Of a stretch of 64,000 nucleotides of DNA, positions 17,925 to 26,374 are shown piece by piece. Positions within the stretch are counted from its first letter, which is position 1; the number at the start of each line of letters is the position of its first letter. Source of the stretch: a virus. The notes beneath the pieces were generated by a model. The model was not told the origin of the DNA. It saw only the letters and a program-made list of their open reading frames with translations, and made no database searches. The translations under genes were made by a program, and so were the position numbers. Location of the stretch: positions 1-64,000 of the IMG/VR virus record IMGVR_UViG_3300037246_001176; one strand, 5' to 3'.

Positions 17925-18032
17925 CTACTCCTTTGCTATGACCAGGGCGCAAATTCCGTCGCCCATGTCTTTGTATCGCACCTTCATCGTTGGGGGCAAT
18001 GCCTCTCGTTGCCTTCTCACTATGTCAGCCAC
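17925..18032 (-). CDS. 35-residue mini-paralogue of the repeat protein N-terminus
   Basis: Starts at GTG 18032 after an excellent SD (GAGGAGGT, 6 nt). MADIVRRQREALPPTMKVRY then KDMGDG aligns with MADITREMGGALPLDM and KDMEDG of the next gene, at nearly the same spacing. It may be a free copy of the virion-attachment segment or a remnant of a larger paralogue. Confidence 0.6.
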   Translation of the reverse strand: MADIVRRQREALPPTMKVRYKDMGDGICALVIAKE

Positions 18033-18035
18033 GAT

Positions 18036-18731
18036 CTACCTCCTCAAGTTTTTCGCTATCGTTTCTGTCGTCATCGTCTGCATATACTGCCTGCTTAGCC
18101 TGCCGCAGTACACATCCCACAGCGAACCGAAATCAATGATGAACGACTGCTGGCCCAGTTGCCAGAACAGCTCGCGAACCAGCACCTTTCCCGTCGGCCC
18201 AGCCGAGATGCTGATTATCGCCGGTTTCCCGAAGGCCAGCACCTGCTTCACGATCCGCTTTTTCGCAGTGTAACAATCTCGCGCCGGTATCCTGACGTGA
18301 ACCGCCACCGGGAATATGCGGTTGACCTTGTGCAGCCACGGAGGCCCCACAACGATCTTGGGCAATTCACTCTCTCGGAACGCCTTTATCAGCGGGTTCA
18401 GCCAGCCTTTCTTGCTGGCCTTGTAGAATACCGTGCAGTCGTGCCACGGTATCCCGCCCGCGTGCTTGTTCAGCCACTGTTTCACTGATCTCTTTATTGA
18501 ACTCTCACGCAATGCCATGAAGTAGTTGTCTGTCTTGGGCCGCTGGGTGATGCCCCGTCTCAGGTCTCTCCGCAAGGCTGGAATGTTCAGTGCCTGGCTG
18601 CCCGATCCTGTGCGCAGGCGTCTGTCGTTCAGGATCGCGCTCCATTCACCGTCTCCGTATCTCGCCAGACTGAAGGGGATTCCCGATTTAATTCTGTCCA
18701 CATAAAATTGCAGCCCTGGCCGCCTCAGCAT
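18036..18731 (-). CDS. GT-D fold glycosyltransferase (DUF1792-like), copy 1
   Basis: 231 residues from ATG 18731 (AAGGAG SD; a TTG 27 bases earlier is less likely). FSLARYGDGEW supplies the DxE motif of the GT-D family, and SFIIDFGSLWD near the C-terminus is the second landmark. The founding GT-D enzyme (streptococcal dGT1) adds glucose to the glycan of the adhesin Fap1, so this family is linked to protein glycosylation. Two paralogues lie at 26371-27815. Overlaps the aminotransferase gene by 7 bases. Confidence 0.7.
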   Translation of the reverse strand: MLRRPGLQFYVDRIKSGIPFSLARYGDGEWSAILNDRRLRTGSGSQALNIPALRRDLRRGITQRPKTDNYFMALRESSIKRSVKQWLNKHAGGIPWHDCTVFYKASKKGWLNPLIKAFRESELPKIVVGPPWLHKVNRIFPVAVHVRIPARDCYTAKKRIVKQVLAFGKPAIISISAGPTGKVLVRELFWQLGQQSFIIDFGSLWDVYCGRLSRQYMQTMTTETIAKNLRR

Positions 18732-19828
18732 CCCGTATAGCTCCTTATTACCTGGCAAACTCGTATCACATCTCTCTCCTCTATCGCCGTCCCCGACGGC
18801 AGCACCATCACGCGCTCAACCAGTCGCTCCGTCTCTGGCAGTAGCAGTCCTGCGTGCGGCTGGAGGGAACGGTACGGCTCCATCCTGTGGCAGCCGGGAT
18901 AGAAGTACCGCCGGGCCACGATCCCTTCCTTGTCCAGCGCGTAGATCAGATCGTTCCTGCTTATCCCTGCTTTCCCCTCGTCCACTTCGATCACCACATA
19001 ATGATAGTTGTTCCGCTGGTCGTCGTCGTGCTCCACCAGCCTGATGCCTTCCAGCCCTTCCAGCTCTGCCTGGTATCGCCTGTGGTTTCGCAGGTTCGCC
19101 GCCACGATCTCGTCCAGCTGCTCCAGCATCGTCAGGCCCGCCGCCGCCGAGATCTCATTCATCTTCCCGTTGATTCCCAGGCACACCACATCGTCGTAAT
19201 CTAGGAACCCGAAGTTCCGCAGCAGTTGCGCCTTCTCTGCCACCTCGTCGTCGTCGGTCAGGATCGCCCCGCCTTCTAATGTATGAAAGACTTTTGTCGC
19301 GTGGAAGCTGAACACTTCGGCGTCACCAAATCTCCCTATCATTCGCCCCCGATGCGAGCAGCCGAAAGCGTGCGCCGCGTCAAACAACAGCTGCAGATCG
19401 TGTTCCCTAGCTATCCGTTCCAGCCGCTCTGTCTGGCAAGGCCGCCCCCACACATGCACCCCCATGATGCCCGTCGTGCGCGGCGTTATCAGTTCCTCGA
19501 TCCTGTTCGGATCTATGTTGTGCCCTGCCACGTCGCAGAAGACCGGCCTGATTCCCAGCCACTGTAGCACATGCGCCGTCGCTATGAATGTGAACGATGG
19601 CAAGATGACTTCGCCCTCCAGCCCCAATGCCCGAACCGCTATCTCCAATCCCACCGTTCCGCTGCTCACAGCCACGCAATGTCTCACCTGGTGCAGCTTG
19701 GCTATCTGCTGTTCCAGTTCCTGCACGAACGGCCCGTCGTTTGACAGCCGCCGATCGTCCAGCGCCTGCTCGATCCTCCCAAACAGTCGTTCTCTGTTCG
19801 GTATGTTTGGCCGACTCATGAGCTTCAT
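18725..19828 (-). CDS. DegT/DnrJ/EryC1 sugar aminotransferase
   Basis: 367 residues, normal family length. Fold type I PLP enzyme: SSGTVGLEIAVRAL (cofactor phosphate region), LFDAAHAFG (D150), and the Schiff-base lysine in SFHATKVFHTLEGG (K179). These enzymes transaminate NDP-keto-sugars to amino-sugars using glutamate. The phage window holds no NDP-sugar synthase or 4,6-dehydratase, so the keto-sugar must come from the host. ATGA overlap with the methyltransferase gene upstream. Confidence 0.9.
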   Translation of the reverse strand: MKLMSRPNIPNRERLFGRIEQALDDRRLSNDGPFVQELEQQIAKLHQVRHCVAVSSGTVGLEIAVRALGLEGEVILPSFTFIATAHVLQWLGIRPVFCDVAGHNIDPNRIEELITPRTTGIMGVHVWGRPCQTERLERIAREHDLQLLFDAAHAFGCSHRGRMIGRFGDAEVFSFHATKVFHTLEGGAILTDDDEVAEKAQLLRNFGFLDYDDVVCLGINGKMNEISAAAGLTMLEQLDEIVAANLRNHRRYQAELEGLEGIRLVEHDDDQRNNYHYVVIEVDEGKAGISRNDLIYALDKEGIVARRYFYPGCHRMEPYRSLQPHAGLLLPETERLVERVMVLPSGTAIEERDVIRVCQVIRSYTGC

Positions 19829-20595
19829 GGCAATTTCCTGAAATATGCACTCGGGATCGTGGAGAAAGCGAATTTACGCATAACTGGTTGCCTCTCTCCG
19901 AAAAATTCCTCAATGGCCCTGGCCTCACCTTCCCATGGCTGTTGCCCATACCCGTTAAATGCCACTATCCCCCCCGGTACTACCAATGGATAAAAATACT
20001 CTAGTCCTATCTTCGTAGATTCGTACAGGTTCGTGTCAATATATAACAGGCACAATCTTAGCCCTTTTGCGCCGACCGCGAATTTTGGAACTGTTTCGCA
20101 AATGTCACCCTCAATGATCCTGCACCGCTCCGCCCCCCTCAAGATGTTGTCATCATTATGCAGCTTCACTAGCTCCTTGATCGCGCAGCGATCTGATATG
20201 AGATGATGTTTCAACTTGTTGACATATTCCTGTACTCCGTCGTCCTGATCCGCAAACTTGGAGTAACCCTGGAAGTCGTCAAACCCGAACACCTTTCTGA
20301 TTCGGTCGCCCGGACAAAACGTCTCCAAGAAATTGGCCCATGTGAAAAAACCGCTCCCCCTGTATACCCCTAACTCAACTATTGAGCCTGGCAGATCTAC
20401 TATCTCTCTGAACATTTCGTAATGAGCCAATAGTCGAGGCAAGTCCCGCCGTCTGATGAAGGCTGGGAAACTCTGCATTATTTCTGCCAAATTCAATCCG
20501 CCAATGATCCTCTGTAACTTGTCCCAATGTTCAGCGTCCAGACTATCGTGCCTTCTTCTCACCGGGTCATTTCGGTGTGCTCTCGTCACGAACAT
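19825..20595 (-). CDS. TylF/MycF-like sugar O-methyltransferase
   Basis: 256 residues from ATG 20595 (GGAGG 6 nt upstream; longer frame possible). GSIVELGVYRGSG (SAM-binding loop), VFGFDDFQGY and LCLLYIDTNLYESTKIGLEYFYPLVVPGG-like metal/catalytic region (D, T, N, Y cluster) match the TylF family, metal-dependent sugar O-methyltransferases of antibiotic and surface-glycan clusters. Likely methylates the amino-sugar made by its neighbours. Confidence 0.8.
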   Translation of the reverse strand: MFVTRAHRNDPVRRRHDSLDAEHWDKLQRIIGGLNLAEIMQSFPAFIRRRDLPRLLAHYEMFREIVDLPGSIVELGVYRGSGFFTWANFLETFCPGDRIRKVFGFDDFQGYSKFADQDDGVQEYVNKLKHHLISDRCAIKELVKLHNDDNILRGAERCRIIEGDICETVPKFAVGAKGLRLCLLYIDTNLYESTKIGLEYFYPLVVPGGIVAFNGYGQQPWEGEARAIEEFFGERQPVMRKFAFSTIPSAYFRKLP

Positions 20596-21511
20596 CCTCC
20601 ACCTCCGCATATCCAAATCCGCCAGCGCCGAAATCGTTGCCGTTGTAAAACAGCAGCATCTTCCCGTCAACCTTCACGACCGCTGGATATGCCACCATCT
20701 TTGAATCCCATCCTGCGACCGATTTGCTGATTCCTGCCTTTTCGTCTGCCCTTTCCCAGTTTTCTAGGTCTGTAGACCAGGCATATCCGATCCGGTAAGA
20801 ACCTATCCCATCACGAAAATTCCGGCTGTCACGATAACAGAACCACATCTGATAACCGTCTGCTCCTCTGATGACGTATGGGCGCGTTATCGCCTCGTAT
20901 TTTGACCTCGGCTCAATAGTCATTTGACTATCTGGATTCCACGTAATGCCATCGCTCGACCGTGCGTGCCTGATGCCATAAGTATGCTCGTATTTACCGT
21001 CAATCTCGATCCAGCCACTCCCAGATCCGTACCACATATGCCAGACCGCCCTTTCCCTCAATACCATCGGGCTCGTCGCCGAATACGGGTCGTGCAAATT
21101 CTGGCCCAAGATAGGCCCCTCACCCATCTTCCTGAATGTTCTGCCGCCGTCTTCGCTGATGGCTAATCCTGTTGAGTTGATGTATGGTACCGAAACAGCC
21201 CTCGACCAACCACTGTAATATAACAAAATCGCACTCGGCGTCCTCACTGCACAACTTGGCATGATCCCATGCTCATCGAATGTACCCGGCTTTCCCAATT
21301 CCAAGATGGGAGCTGGGTTGATATAGAGAATTTCGGCGGGATCGTCTGCATTGAGATCTACGAAGGTGGTCAGGCTGAGACCAGGCTTGGGCCGTGACGA
21401 GAAGTAAACTCGGACAAAGTCGTCACACACTAGCGGCGTCGGAACCTGTGCATGGCTCTGCATCCATCCGCCCGGCGGCGAAAATATCAAGCCCCGCTTC
21501 TGCCATTTCAT
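20567..21511 (-). CDS. Five-bladed propeller glycosidase-like protein (GH43/GH32/GH130-type)
   Basis: 314 residues. It opens MKWQKRGLIFSPPGGWMQSH and has the repeated blade features of this superfamily: DFVRVYFSSRP, HDPYSATSPMVL, WHMWYGSGSGW, ITRPYVIRG, GYQMWFCYRDSR, AYPAVVKVDGKMLLFYNGN. Proteins of this type occur within O-antigen and glycan clusters beside methyl- and formyltransferases. They may trim or transfer sugars; which catalytic acids are used cannot be told by eye. ATGA overlap with the gene upstream. Confidence 0.65.
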   Translation of the reverse strand: MKWQKRGLIFSPPGGWMQSHAQVPTPLVCDDFVRVYFSSRPKPGLSLTTFVDLNADDPAEILYINPAPILELGKPGTFDEHGIMPSCAVRTPSAILLYYSGWSRAVSVPYINSTGLAISEDGGRTFRKMGEGPILGQNLHDPYSATSPMVLRERAVWHMWYGSGSGWIEIDGKYEHTYGIRHARSSDGITWNPDSQMTIEPRSKYEAITRPYVIRGADGYQMWFCYRDSRNFRDGIGSYRIGYAWSTDLENWERADEKAGISKSVAGWDSKMVAYPAVVKVDGKMLLFYNGNDFGAGGFGYAEVEDVRDESTPK

Positions 21512-22497
21512 ACGCCCAAATCCTTCAGCGCCGCTTCACGGACAACTGCGTCCAGCCACTCGTGCCGACTGATGCCTCCCTTAGCAGCTGCGCGCTCGGC
21601 CAGCCGCTTTGTCTCTGGCTTCACGCCCTCTAGCTGCCCTTCGTATCTCGTTCTGTACGTTCCCCCTCTCGTTCCTGGTATCTCAAAGTCAAAGTCGGCA
21701 GTCGGTTCTCCCACTCCTACCCTGAAATCTATCAGGTAGAACACGCCCCCGATCACCCATCGCAGCCGGACATCTCTTGCCTCAATGGGCATCTCTTCTA
21801 GTGGCACTCTTGCCAAAAACTGCTTGTTCGTCGTGACTAAAATCTTGGCGAACTCAGTATTACGTAGCCAGGGCGGTATGCTCTCGTCGCCCACTACGAC
21901 CTTAGCCCCAATCTTGCTTACCCGTACCATCTCTGCCAGACCTCGCTTGATATCAGAGAATTCCCCTAACCCTCCGAAGCTGTAGACGGCGTCAAAATAC
22001 CCGTTTGGATATGGCAGGTAGCAGCCGTTTGAGACGCAGAATTCCGTTGCTGTCTCTGCCAGTCGTGCCCGACACCTGTCCAGCATCTCGGCCGATATAT
22101 CCTGTACCCACAACTCGCCCCTGTCTAACCGCCGCGCGATGATCTCGGAATCCCTGCCCGTCCCTGCGGCTATTTCCAATACACGATCCAACGGCTGCAA
22201 TTCAAGTGCATCCACAAATCTATTTCGACTTCCTTGCTCGCTTACTTCATGCGTCTTGAACGTCAGATGCAAATACCGGTCATAAGCCTCGACCCGTCCG
22301 TCGTAAAACGTCCGCGCCTGCATGTCTTGTTCTGCCAATTCATACGAAAGATTCGGAACCCCATCATTTATCGGATACCCGATCCCTTCTTCCGAGATCA
22401 AAACTCCGGAAATCACCTCGTCTTCTATCGCTTCAAAAATCCTTAGTTGAAGCTTTGACTGTGTGCCTGGACAAACGTAAATGCTCTCTTTTCTCAC
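21508..22497 (-). CDS. Class I SAM-dependent methyltransferase with Trm112-like N-terminus
   Basis: 329 residues. Residues 1-55 resemble a Trm112-type domain (YVCPGTQSKLQL, GIGYPINDGVPNL). Residues about 95-215 are a UbiE-type methyltransferase (VLEIAAGTGRDSEIIARRL, then YPNGYFDAVYSFGGLGEF). The C-terminal third is unassigned. Substrate unknown; the context suggests a sugar or acyl precursor of the glycan. ATGA overlaps on both sides. Confidence 0.75.
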   Translation of the reverse strand: MRKESIYVCPGTQSKLQLRIFEAIEDEVISGVLISEEGIGYPINDGVPNLSYELAEQDMQARTFYDGRVEAYDRYLHLTFKTHEVSEQGSRNRFVDALELQPLDRVLEIAAGTGRDSEIIARRLDRGELWVQDISAEMLDRCRARLAETATEFCVSNGCYLPYPNGYFDAVYSFGGLGEFSDIKRGLAEMVRVSKIGAKVVVGDESIPPWLRNTEFAKILVTTNKQFLARVPLEEMPIEARDVRLRWVIGGVFYLIDFRVGVGEPTADFDFEIPGTRGGTYRTRYEGQLEGVKPETKRLAERAAAKGGISRHEWLDAVVREAALKDLGV

Positions 22498-23162
22498 AGT
22501 TCCCCCCGCAGCTTCAAAAACGACCGGGCGTCCAGCCGGTATTTAGGCGTACTCGGTGCAATGAAGACACTACCCGGTTCCGTGTCTCTCGTGATCAACG
22601 CCCCCGCACCGATGAAGCTCTCTCTGCCAACCGTAATTCCATGTCCGATGGTGGCGTTCATTCCTATGAAACAACGTTGCCCAATTTTTGTATTCCCCCC
22701 TACTGTCACCTGTCCTGCCAGGAAACAGTGATCGCCTACCTCAGAATGATGTCCGATGTGGTTTCCACCCCATAGTGATACGTTACTTCCTATTCGCGCC
22801 GTTGGCTGAACGCTGTTGTGTTCCAAGATCAGGCAATTGTCACCCACTGACCCACCAACCGCAGCCCTCGGATCCACGTAGCTGATCAATTTGTACCTCT
22901 TCGCCTTTGCTGTCCGGTACTTTGCCGCTCTTAGCTCGTTCAGGTTCTGGTAGCCCAATGCTACGAACATCGTATATTCGGCGGGTGGAAACTTCTCCTC
23001 AATTCCTTCAAACGGCAACACCGGTCGCCTCAGGAGATAGTCTTTCAAGATGTAATTCGCGTCAACTGTGAACGCTGCTATCCGGTACAGACCCTGGGCC
23101 AAGAGGTAGTGAGCAACTACCTCGGCGTATTTGCCTGTGCCGAAGATGATTAAGTTCTTCAT
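22494..23162 (-). CDS. NeuD/PglD-like sugar acyltransferase (left-handed beta helix)
   Basis: 222 residues. A Rossmann-like N-terminal part (NLIIFGTGKYAEVVAHYLL) is followed by hexapeptide repeats (IGSNVSLWGGNHIGHHSEVG, VTVGGNTKIGQRCFIGMNA, ITVGRESFIGAGALI), the layout of PglD/NeuD enzymes that N- or O-acetylate amino-sugars. His in GGNHIGHH is the likely catalytic base. With the DegT enzyme it would give an N-acylated 4-amino-sugar. Confidence 0.85.
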   Translation of the reverse strand: MKNLIIFGTGKYAEVVAHYLLAQGLYRIAAFTVDANYILKDYLLRRPVLPFEGIEEKFPPAEYTMFVALGYQNLNELRAAKYRTAKAKRYKLISYVDPRAAVGGSVGDNCLILEHNSVQPTARIGSNVSLWGGNHIGHHSEVGDHCFLAGQVTVGGNTKIGQRCFIGMNATIGHGITVGRESFIGAGALITRDTEPGSVFIAPSTPKYRLDARSFLKLRGEL

Positions 23163-24571
23163 AGATATGTCTCTCGCAACCGTACCCGATCTATCTTTCC
23201 GTTCGCGTTCTTGAGCAACGGCCCTTTGACCAGGTGAAAATGTGACGGAATCATGTAGCCAGGCAGTACCTCCCTCAAATCTTCCCGAACGTTTCCATCC
23301 TCCCTAGCACTCACTACCGCTACGATCCGATTCTCTCCATACAATACTGCCGCTTCCGATACGTAATCCAGATAGCAAAGTGCTGCTTCGATCTCTCCTA
23401 ACTCGATCCGGTGGCCCATGTGTTTTATCTGCTGATCTGCCCTGCCCACAAAGTACAATGCACCTTTCTCAAAACGAACCAAGTCACCAGTCTTGTACAC
23501 TGTTTCCTTATACTCTGAATTGAATGGATTTTGGACGAAGTTCTGAGCCGTTCGTTTCAAATCACCGTAGTAGCCTAGCCCGACCTGAGGCCCCAACAGA
23601 CAAAGCTCCTCGTCTAAGACTAGGTAGTCAAAATTGTCTATCAATTCCCCTAAAGGCGGAAAGCCCTGCAGATCCTCAAAGTCTTCCGGTCCTATCTCGT
23701 AGGATGAGCAGATGCAGGTACATTCTGTTGGCCCATACACATTGAATAAACGAGCGTCTGGATAGGCATCATACAACTTTTTAAGTTTGGCCTTCGGATA
23801 CCCTTCCCCGCCGAAGATGAATTGCTCTATATCTCCAAAATTCTGCCCATCCAGAGCCTTCATAGCATCCAAGTAGATCAGCAGTGAAGGAACCGAAAAC
23901 CAAATAGTACATCCAGCCTGGTCGATCACCTTGCATAGCCACTTAGGATCGGTGACACACTTCTTGGACACGGGAACCAGGGTCGCTCCGTGGAACAGCG
24001 ACGCGTAAGTATCAAAGACGGAATTGTCGAAGTACAGAGGGTTGAGACCAGTCAAGACTGCTCTCTGACTTATACCATAGGCCTCCCCGCTCCAGGCTAC
24101 GAAGTTCAGCAGGTTGGCGTGGGTCATGACTGCGCCCTTGGGCATCCCAGTACTGCCCGATGTGTACATGATATACGCTGGGTCAGCTCCAGTCACATTC
24201 TGGTCGGTCAGGTTCTCCCGGCCATGATCCAGACATCTTGCAACGGGAAGGAACTTCTTGGGACGACAGGTCTGAAAAATCTTGTCCAATCTGGGCTGTG
24301 GGCTGTCTGGGTCGTAGACGACGTAGATAGCTCCTATCTTGAGACAGGCGAGCAGGCTGGCGTAGACGTTAGGTTCTTTCTCGCCTCTGATAGCCACTAC
24401 GTCACCCTTCTTGATGCCCTCGGCTAACAGGAATCGAGCTATTTGGCTGGCTCTCTCGTTCAGACTGTGATACCAAATCTGGTCTGTGGGAGTAAACCAT
24501 AGAGCTGTGTTGCCCGGTATCTGCCGAACGACTTTTTCAAATGCCTGACCGAGATTATACGCGTAGCTCAC
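23159..24571 (-). CDS. Adenylate-forming enzyme (ANL), amino-acid-activating type
   Basis: 470 residues from GTG 24571 (GTGA overlap with the dehydrogenase gene; an ATG 63 bases earlier would run deep into it). Core motifs: YTSGSTGMPKGA (136-147), YFDNSVFD (A4 type, where the Asp pairs with a substrate amino group in NRPS domains and DltA), NVYGPTEC, YKTGDLV, and the C-terminal NGKIDR lysine. This suggests activation of an amino acid, probably loaded on the carrier protein encoded two genes upstream, much as DltA charges DltC. Substrate identity is an inference. Confidence 0.85.
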   Translation of the reverse strand: MSYAYNLGQAFEKVVRQIPGNTALWFTPTDQIWYHSLNERASQIARFLLAEGIKKGDVVAIRGEKEPNVYASLLACLKIGAIYVVYDPDSPQPRLDKIFQTCRPKKFLPVARCLDHGRENLTDQNVTGADPAYIMYTSGSTGMPKGAVMTHANLLNFVAWSGEAYGISQRAVLTGLNPLYFDNSVFDTYASLFHGATLVPVSKKCVTDPKWLCKVIDQAGCTIWFSVPSLLIYLDAMKALDGQNFGDIEQFIFGGEGYPKAKLKKLYDAYPDARLFNVYGPTECTCICSSYEIGPEDFEDLQGFPPLGELIDNFDYLVLDEELCLLGPQVGLGYYGDLKRTAQNFVQNPFNSEYKETVYKTGDLVRFEKGALYFVGRADQQIKHMGHRIELGEIEAALCYLDYVSEAAVLYGENRIVAVVSAREDGNVREDLREVLPGYMIPSHFHLVKGPLLKNANGKIDRVRLRETYL

Positions 24572-25296
24572 AACACCAGCCCCCCGTCCAGTTCTAATGT
24601 CTTCCCATTGAAAAAATCGTTCTTGATGGCCCACAAAACCCCGTCTGCTATCTCATCTGCCGTACCCAACCGCTTCAACGGTACTTTGCGTACGATACCG
24701 CTCAAGAATGCATCGTTCATTGCTCGTCGCATTCCTGCTGTGTCGGTGTAGCCCGGTGCCACTCCCACTACCCGGATGCCCCACGGCGCTAGTTCTTTCG
24801 CCCATGTTGCTGTCAAGGCATTCACTCCTGCCTTTGATGCCGAATATGCCGACTGCCCTGCGTTCCCCGCTGCACATACTGAACTGATATTTACTATTAT
24901 GCCCTTCGTCCGATGACGTACCATTCTACCCACGACCTGAGCAGTGACGTAGAAAACTGAACTCAGGTTGATCTCTATTACCTGATTCCATCTATCAACC
25001 CGGTCTACCCAACTCACATCCTTCACACTCACCAATGGCTCACTACACATGACTCCAGCATTGTTTACCAGAATCTCGATCCCACCTAATGCCTCGTCGA
25101 TCCTAGATATCGCCTCCCGCACTTCTTGGGCCACCGAAACGTCACATGCCATGAAGTGAAAATCTCCGCTCGATCCTGCTATGTGTTTATCCAGAATCGC
25201 TACTGTCGCTCCTTCTGACACCAGGCGAAACGCGACTTGCTTCCCAATGCCCCGCGCCCCACCGGTGACGATTGCCCGCTTGCCCTTCAGCTCCAC
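24568..25296 (-). CDS. Short-chain dehydrogenase, FabG-like
   Basis: 242 residues with the complete SDR signature: TGGARGIG nucleotide loop, NNAG, ISSV Ser, YSASK catalytic Tyr/Lys and a C-terminal LDGGLVL. FabG relatives reduce 3-oxoacyl groups on carrier proteins or keto groups on sugars. Lying between carrier protein and adenylation genes, it probably reduces a carrier-bound acyl group. A similar reductase is part of the modified-viosamine pathway (recollection). Confidence 0.85.
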   Translation of the reverse strand: MELKGKRAIVTGGARGIGKQVAFRLVSEGATVAILDKHIAGSSGDFHFMACDVSVAQEVREAISRIDEALGGIEILVNNAGVMCSEPLVSVKDVSWVDRVDRWNQVIEINLSSVFYVTAQVVGRMVRHRTKGIIVNISSVCAAGNAGQSAYSASKAGVNALTATWAKELAPWGIRVVGVAPGYTDTAGMRRAMNDAFLSGIVRKVPLKRLGTADEIADGVLWAIKNDFFNGKTLELDGGLVL

Positions 25297-25505
25297 TCTA
25301 TTCCCCTCGCTTCCAAGACTCTTCTTATCTCGCCAACGCTCTGCATGGTCACGATTTCCTCAAACGTCAGTTCGATCCCCGCCTTCTTCTCAATTGAGAC
25401 TATCAATTCCATGTGTTTCAACGAGTCCCAGATGTCCACGTCCCGCATGGTCAGTGAATCTTCTGCCTCTTCCAATCCGAGCAAGTCCGCCAGCAGCTTC
25501 CTCAT
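25287..25505 (-). CDS. Acyl carrier protein
   Basis: 72 residues from ATG 25505, which overlaps the upstream stop (ATGA); a longer in-frame extension lacks ACP character. Acidic four-helix pattern with DIWDSLKHMELI, where Ser28 is the phosphopantetheine site. It needs a host phosphopantetheinyl transferase. It overlaps the dehydrogenase gene by 10 bases and would carry the acyl or aminoacyl group made by the adenylation enzyme and dehydrogenase. Confidence 0.88.
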   Translation of the reverse strand: MRKLLADLLGLEEAEDSLTMRDVDIWDSLKHMELIVSIEKKAGIELTFEEIVTMQSVGEIRRVLEARGIEWS

Positions 25506-26374
25506 CCGTCCCGCTTTCTGTAGGCCGGGAAAAACCCGCCGTCTGTACTGCTTGCAAGTTCCTGATAAATTTCGTGGTTCAAGACTTTGCCGCACAGATA
25601 TGCTGACCGCGTCTCGGTCGTCCATCCCCGCTTGAATCGCGTCAATCCGTCCTCTTCGCCTTTTATGCCTGCTCCAGCCCCCAGGTTCAGCCACCATAAA
25701 CTATCCTCATAAAGCTCAATGGCTGCCTGAAACAGCGAGAATGACGCCCCCAACTCGTAGCCCTTTCCGCTTGATGCCCCTAGGTGATAATAACCTATGC
25801 CGCCTTGCACGTACCACAGCGACATCCCGACCACCTCATCCTCGTGTATCGCCCCGAATATATCCAACTCTGGAACCTGTAATTGCTTTCTGAAAGACGT
25901 GCGCGAGAACCGAGCGATGCCCTGGATATTATGTCGTTCTACCAGCTCTCCGTACAGCCGTACCCAATCATCCAACCATTCAAGCGGCCCAGAGCATAAT
26001 TCAACGTATACTTCTCTCTTCGCCTTCTGGATATTGCGCCGATGGTGCTTGCATATCTGTACGTTTTGCAGGTCTATCACGAAATGTTCCTTGAACGGCC
26101 TCACAAAATCAAAGCAGGTGTCTAGATCGCCGCGCTCATAGTTGCCCAGCGGGTCGGCGACCAGTACCAGGCTCACCAGGTCGCCAAGTTCCTCTATGTC
26201 CTTTGCCAAGCCGTTCCAGTTTCGGCAGCAGAACAGGGGATAAACGCCCATCGCGTCCGTGTGCGGCGTGTCTGGGATTTCTCGTTCTAGCACCCATCCC
26301 CCGCTATGAACCAGATGCCGAGGCGTTCCGAATTCGGCCAAAGATTCTGCATATCCGTGATGTGAATAGCTCAT
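25502..26374 (-). CDS. FemAB/GNAT-type acyl- or aminoacyltransferase
   Basis: 290 residues from ATG 26374 (ATGA overlap). HHRRNIQKAKRE at about residue 125, LYGELVERHNI, IHEDEVVGMSLWYVQGGIGYYH and a C-terminal LTRFKRGWTTETR fit the double-GNAT FemAB/BioF2-like family. Relatives use aminoacyl-tRNA or acyl-carrier donors to acylate cell-wall peptides or sugars. Direct coupling to the carrier protein gene suggests it takes the carrier-bound group and attaches it to the amino-sugar (inference). Confidence 0.7.
   Translation of the reverse strand: MSYSHHGYAESLAEFGTPRHLVHSGGWVLEREIPDTPHTDAMGVYPLFCCRNWNGLAKDIEELGDLVSLVLVADPLGNYERGDLDTCFDFVRPFKEHFVIDLQNVQICKHHRRNIQKAKREVYVELCSGPLEWLDDWVRLYGELVERHNIQGIARFSRTSFRKQLQVPELDIFGAIHEDEVVGMSLWYVQGGIGYYHLGASSGKGYELGASFSLFQAAIELYEDSLWWLNLGAGAGIKGEEDGLTRFKRGWTTETRSAYLCGKVLNHEIYQELASSTDGGFFPAYRKRDG

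Noticed and set aside
19407-19949. 180-codon minus frame overlapping the aminotransferase
   Set aside because: Out-of-frame shadow of two well-supported genes.
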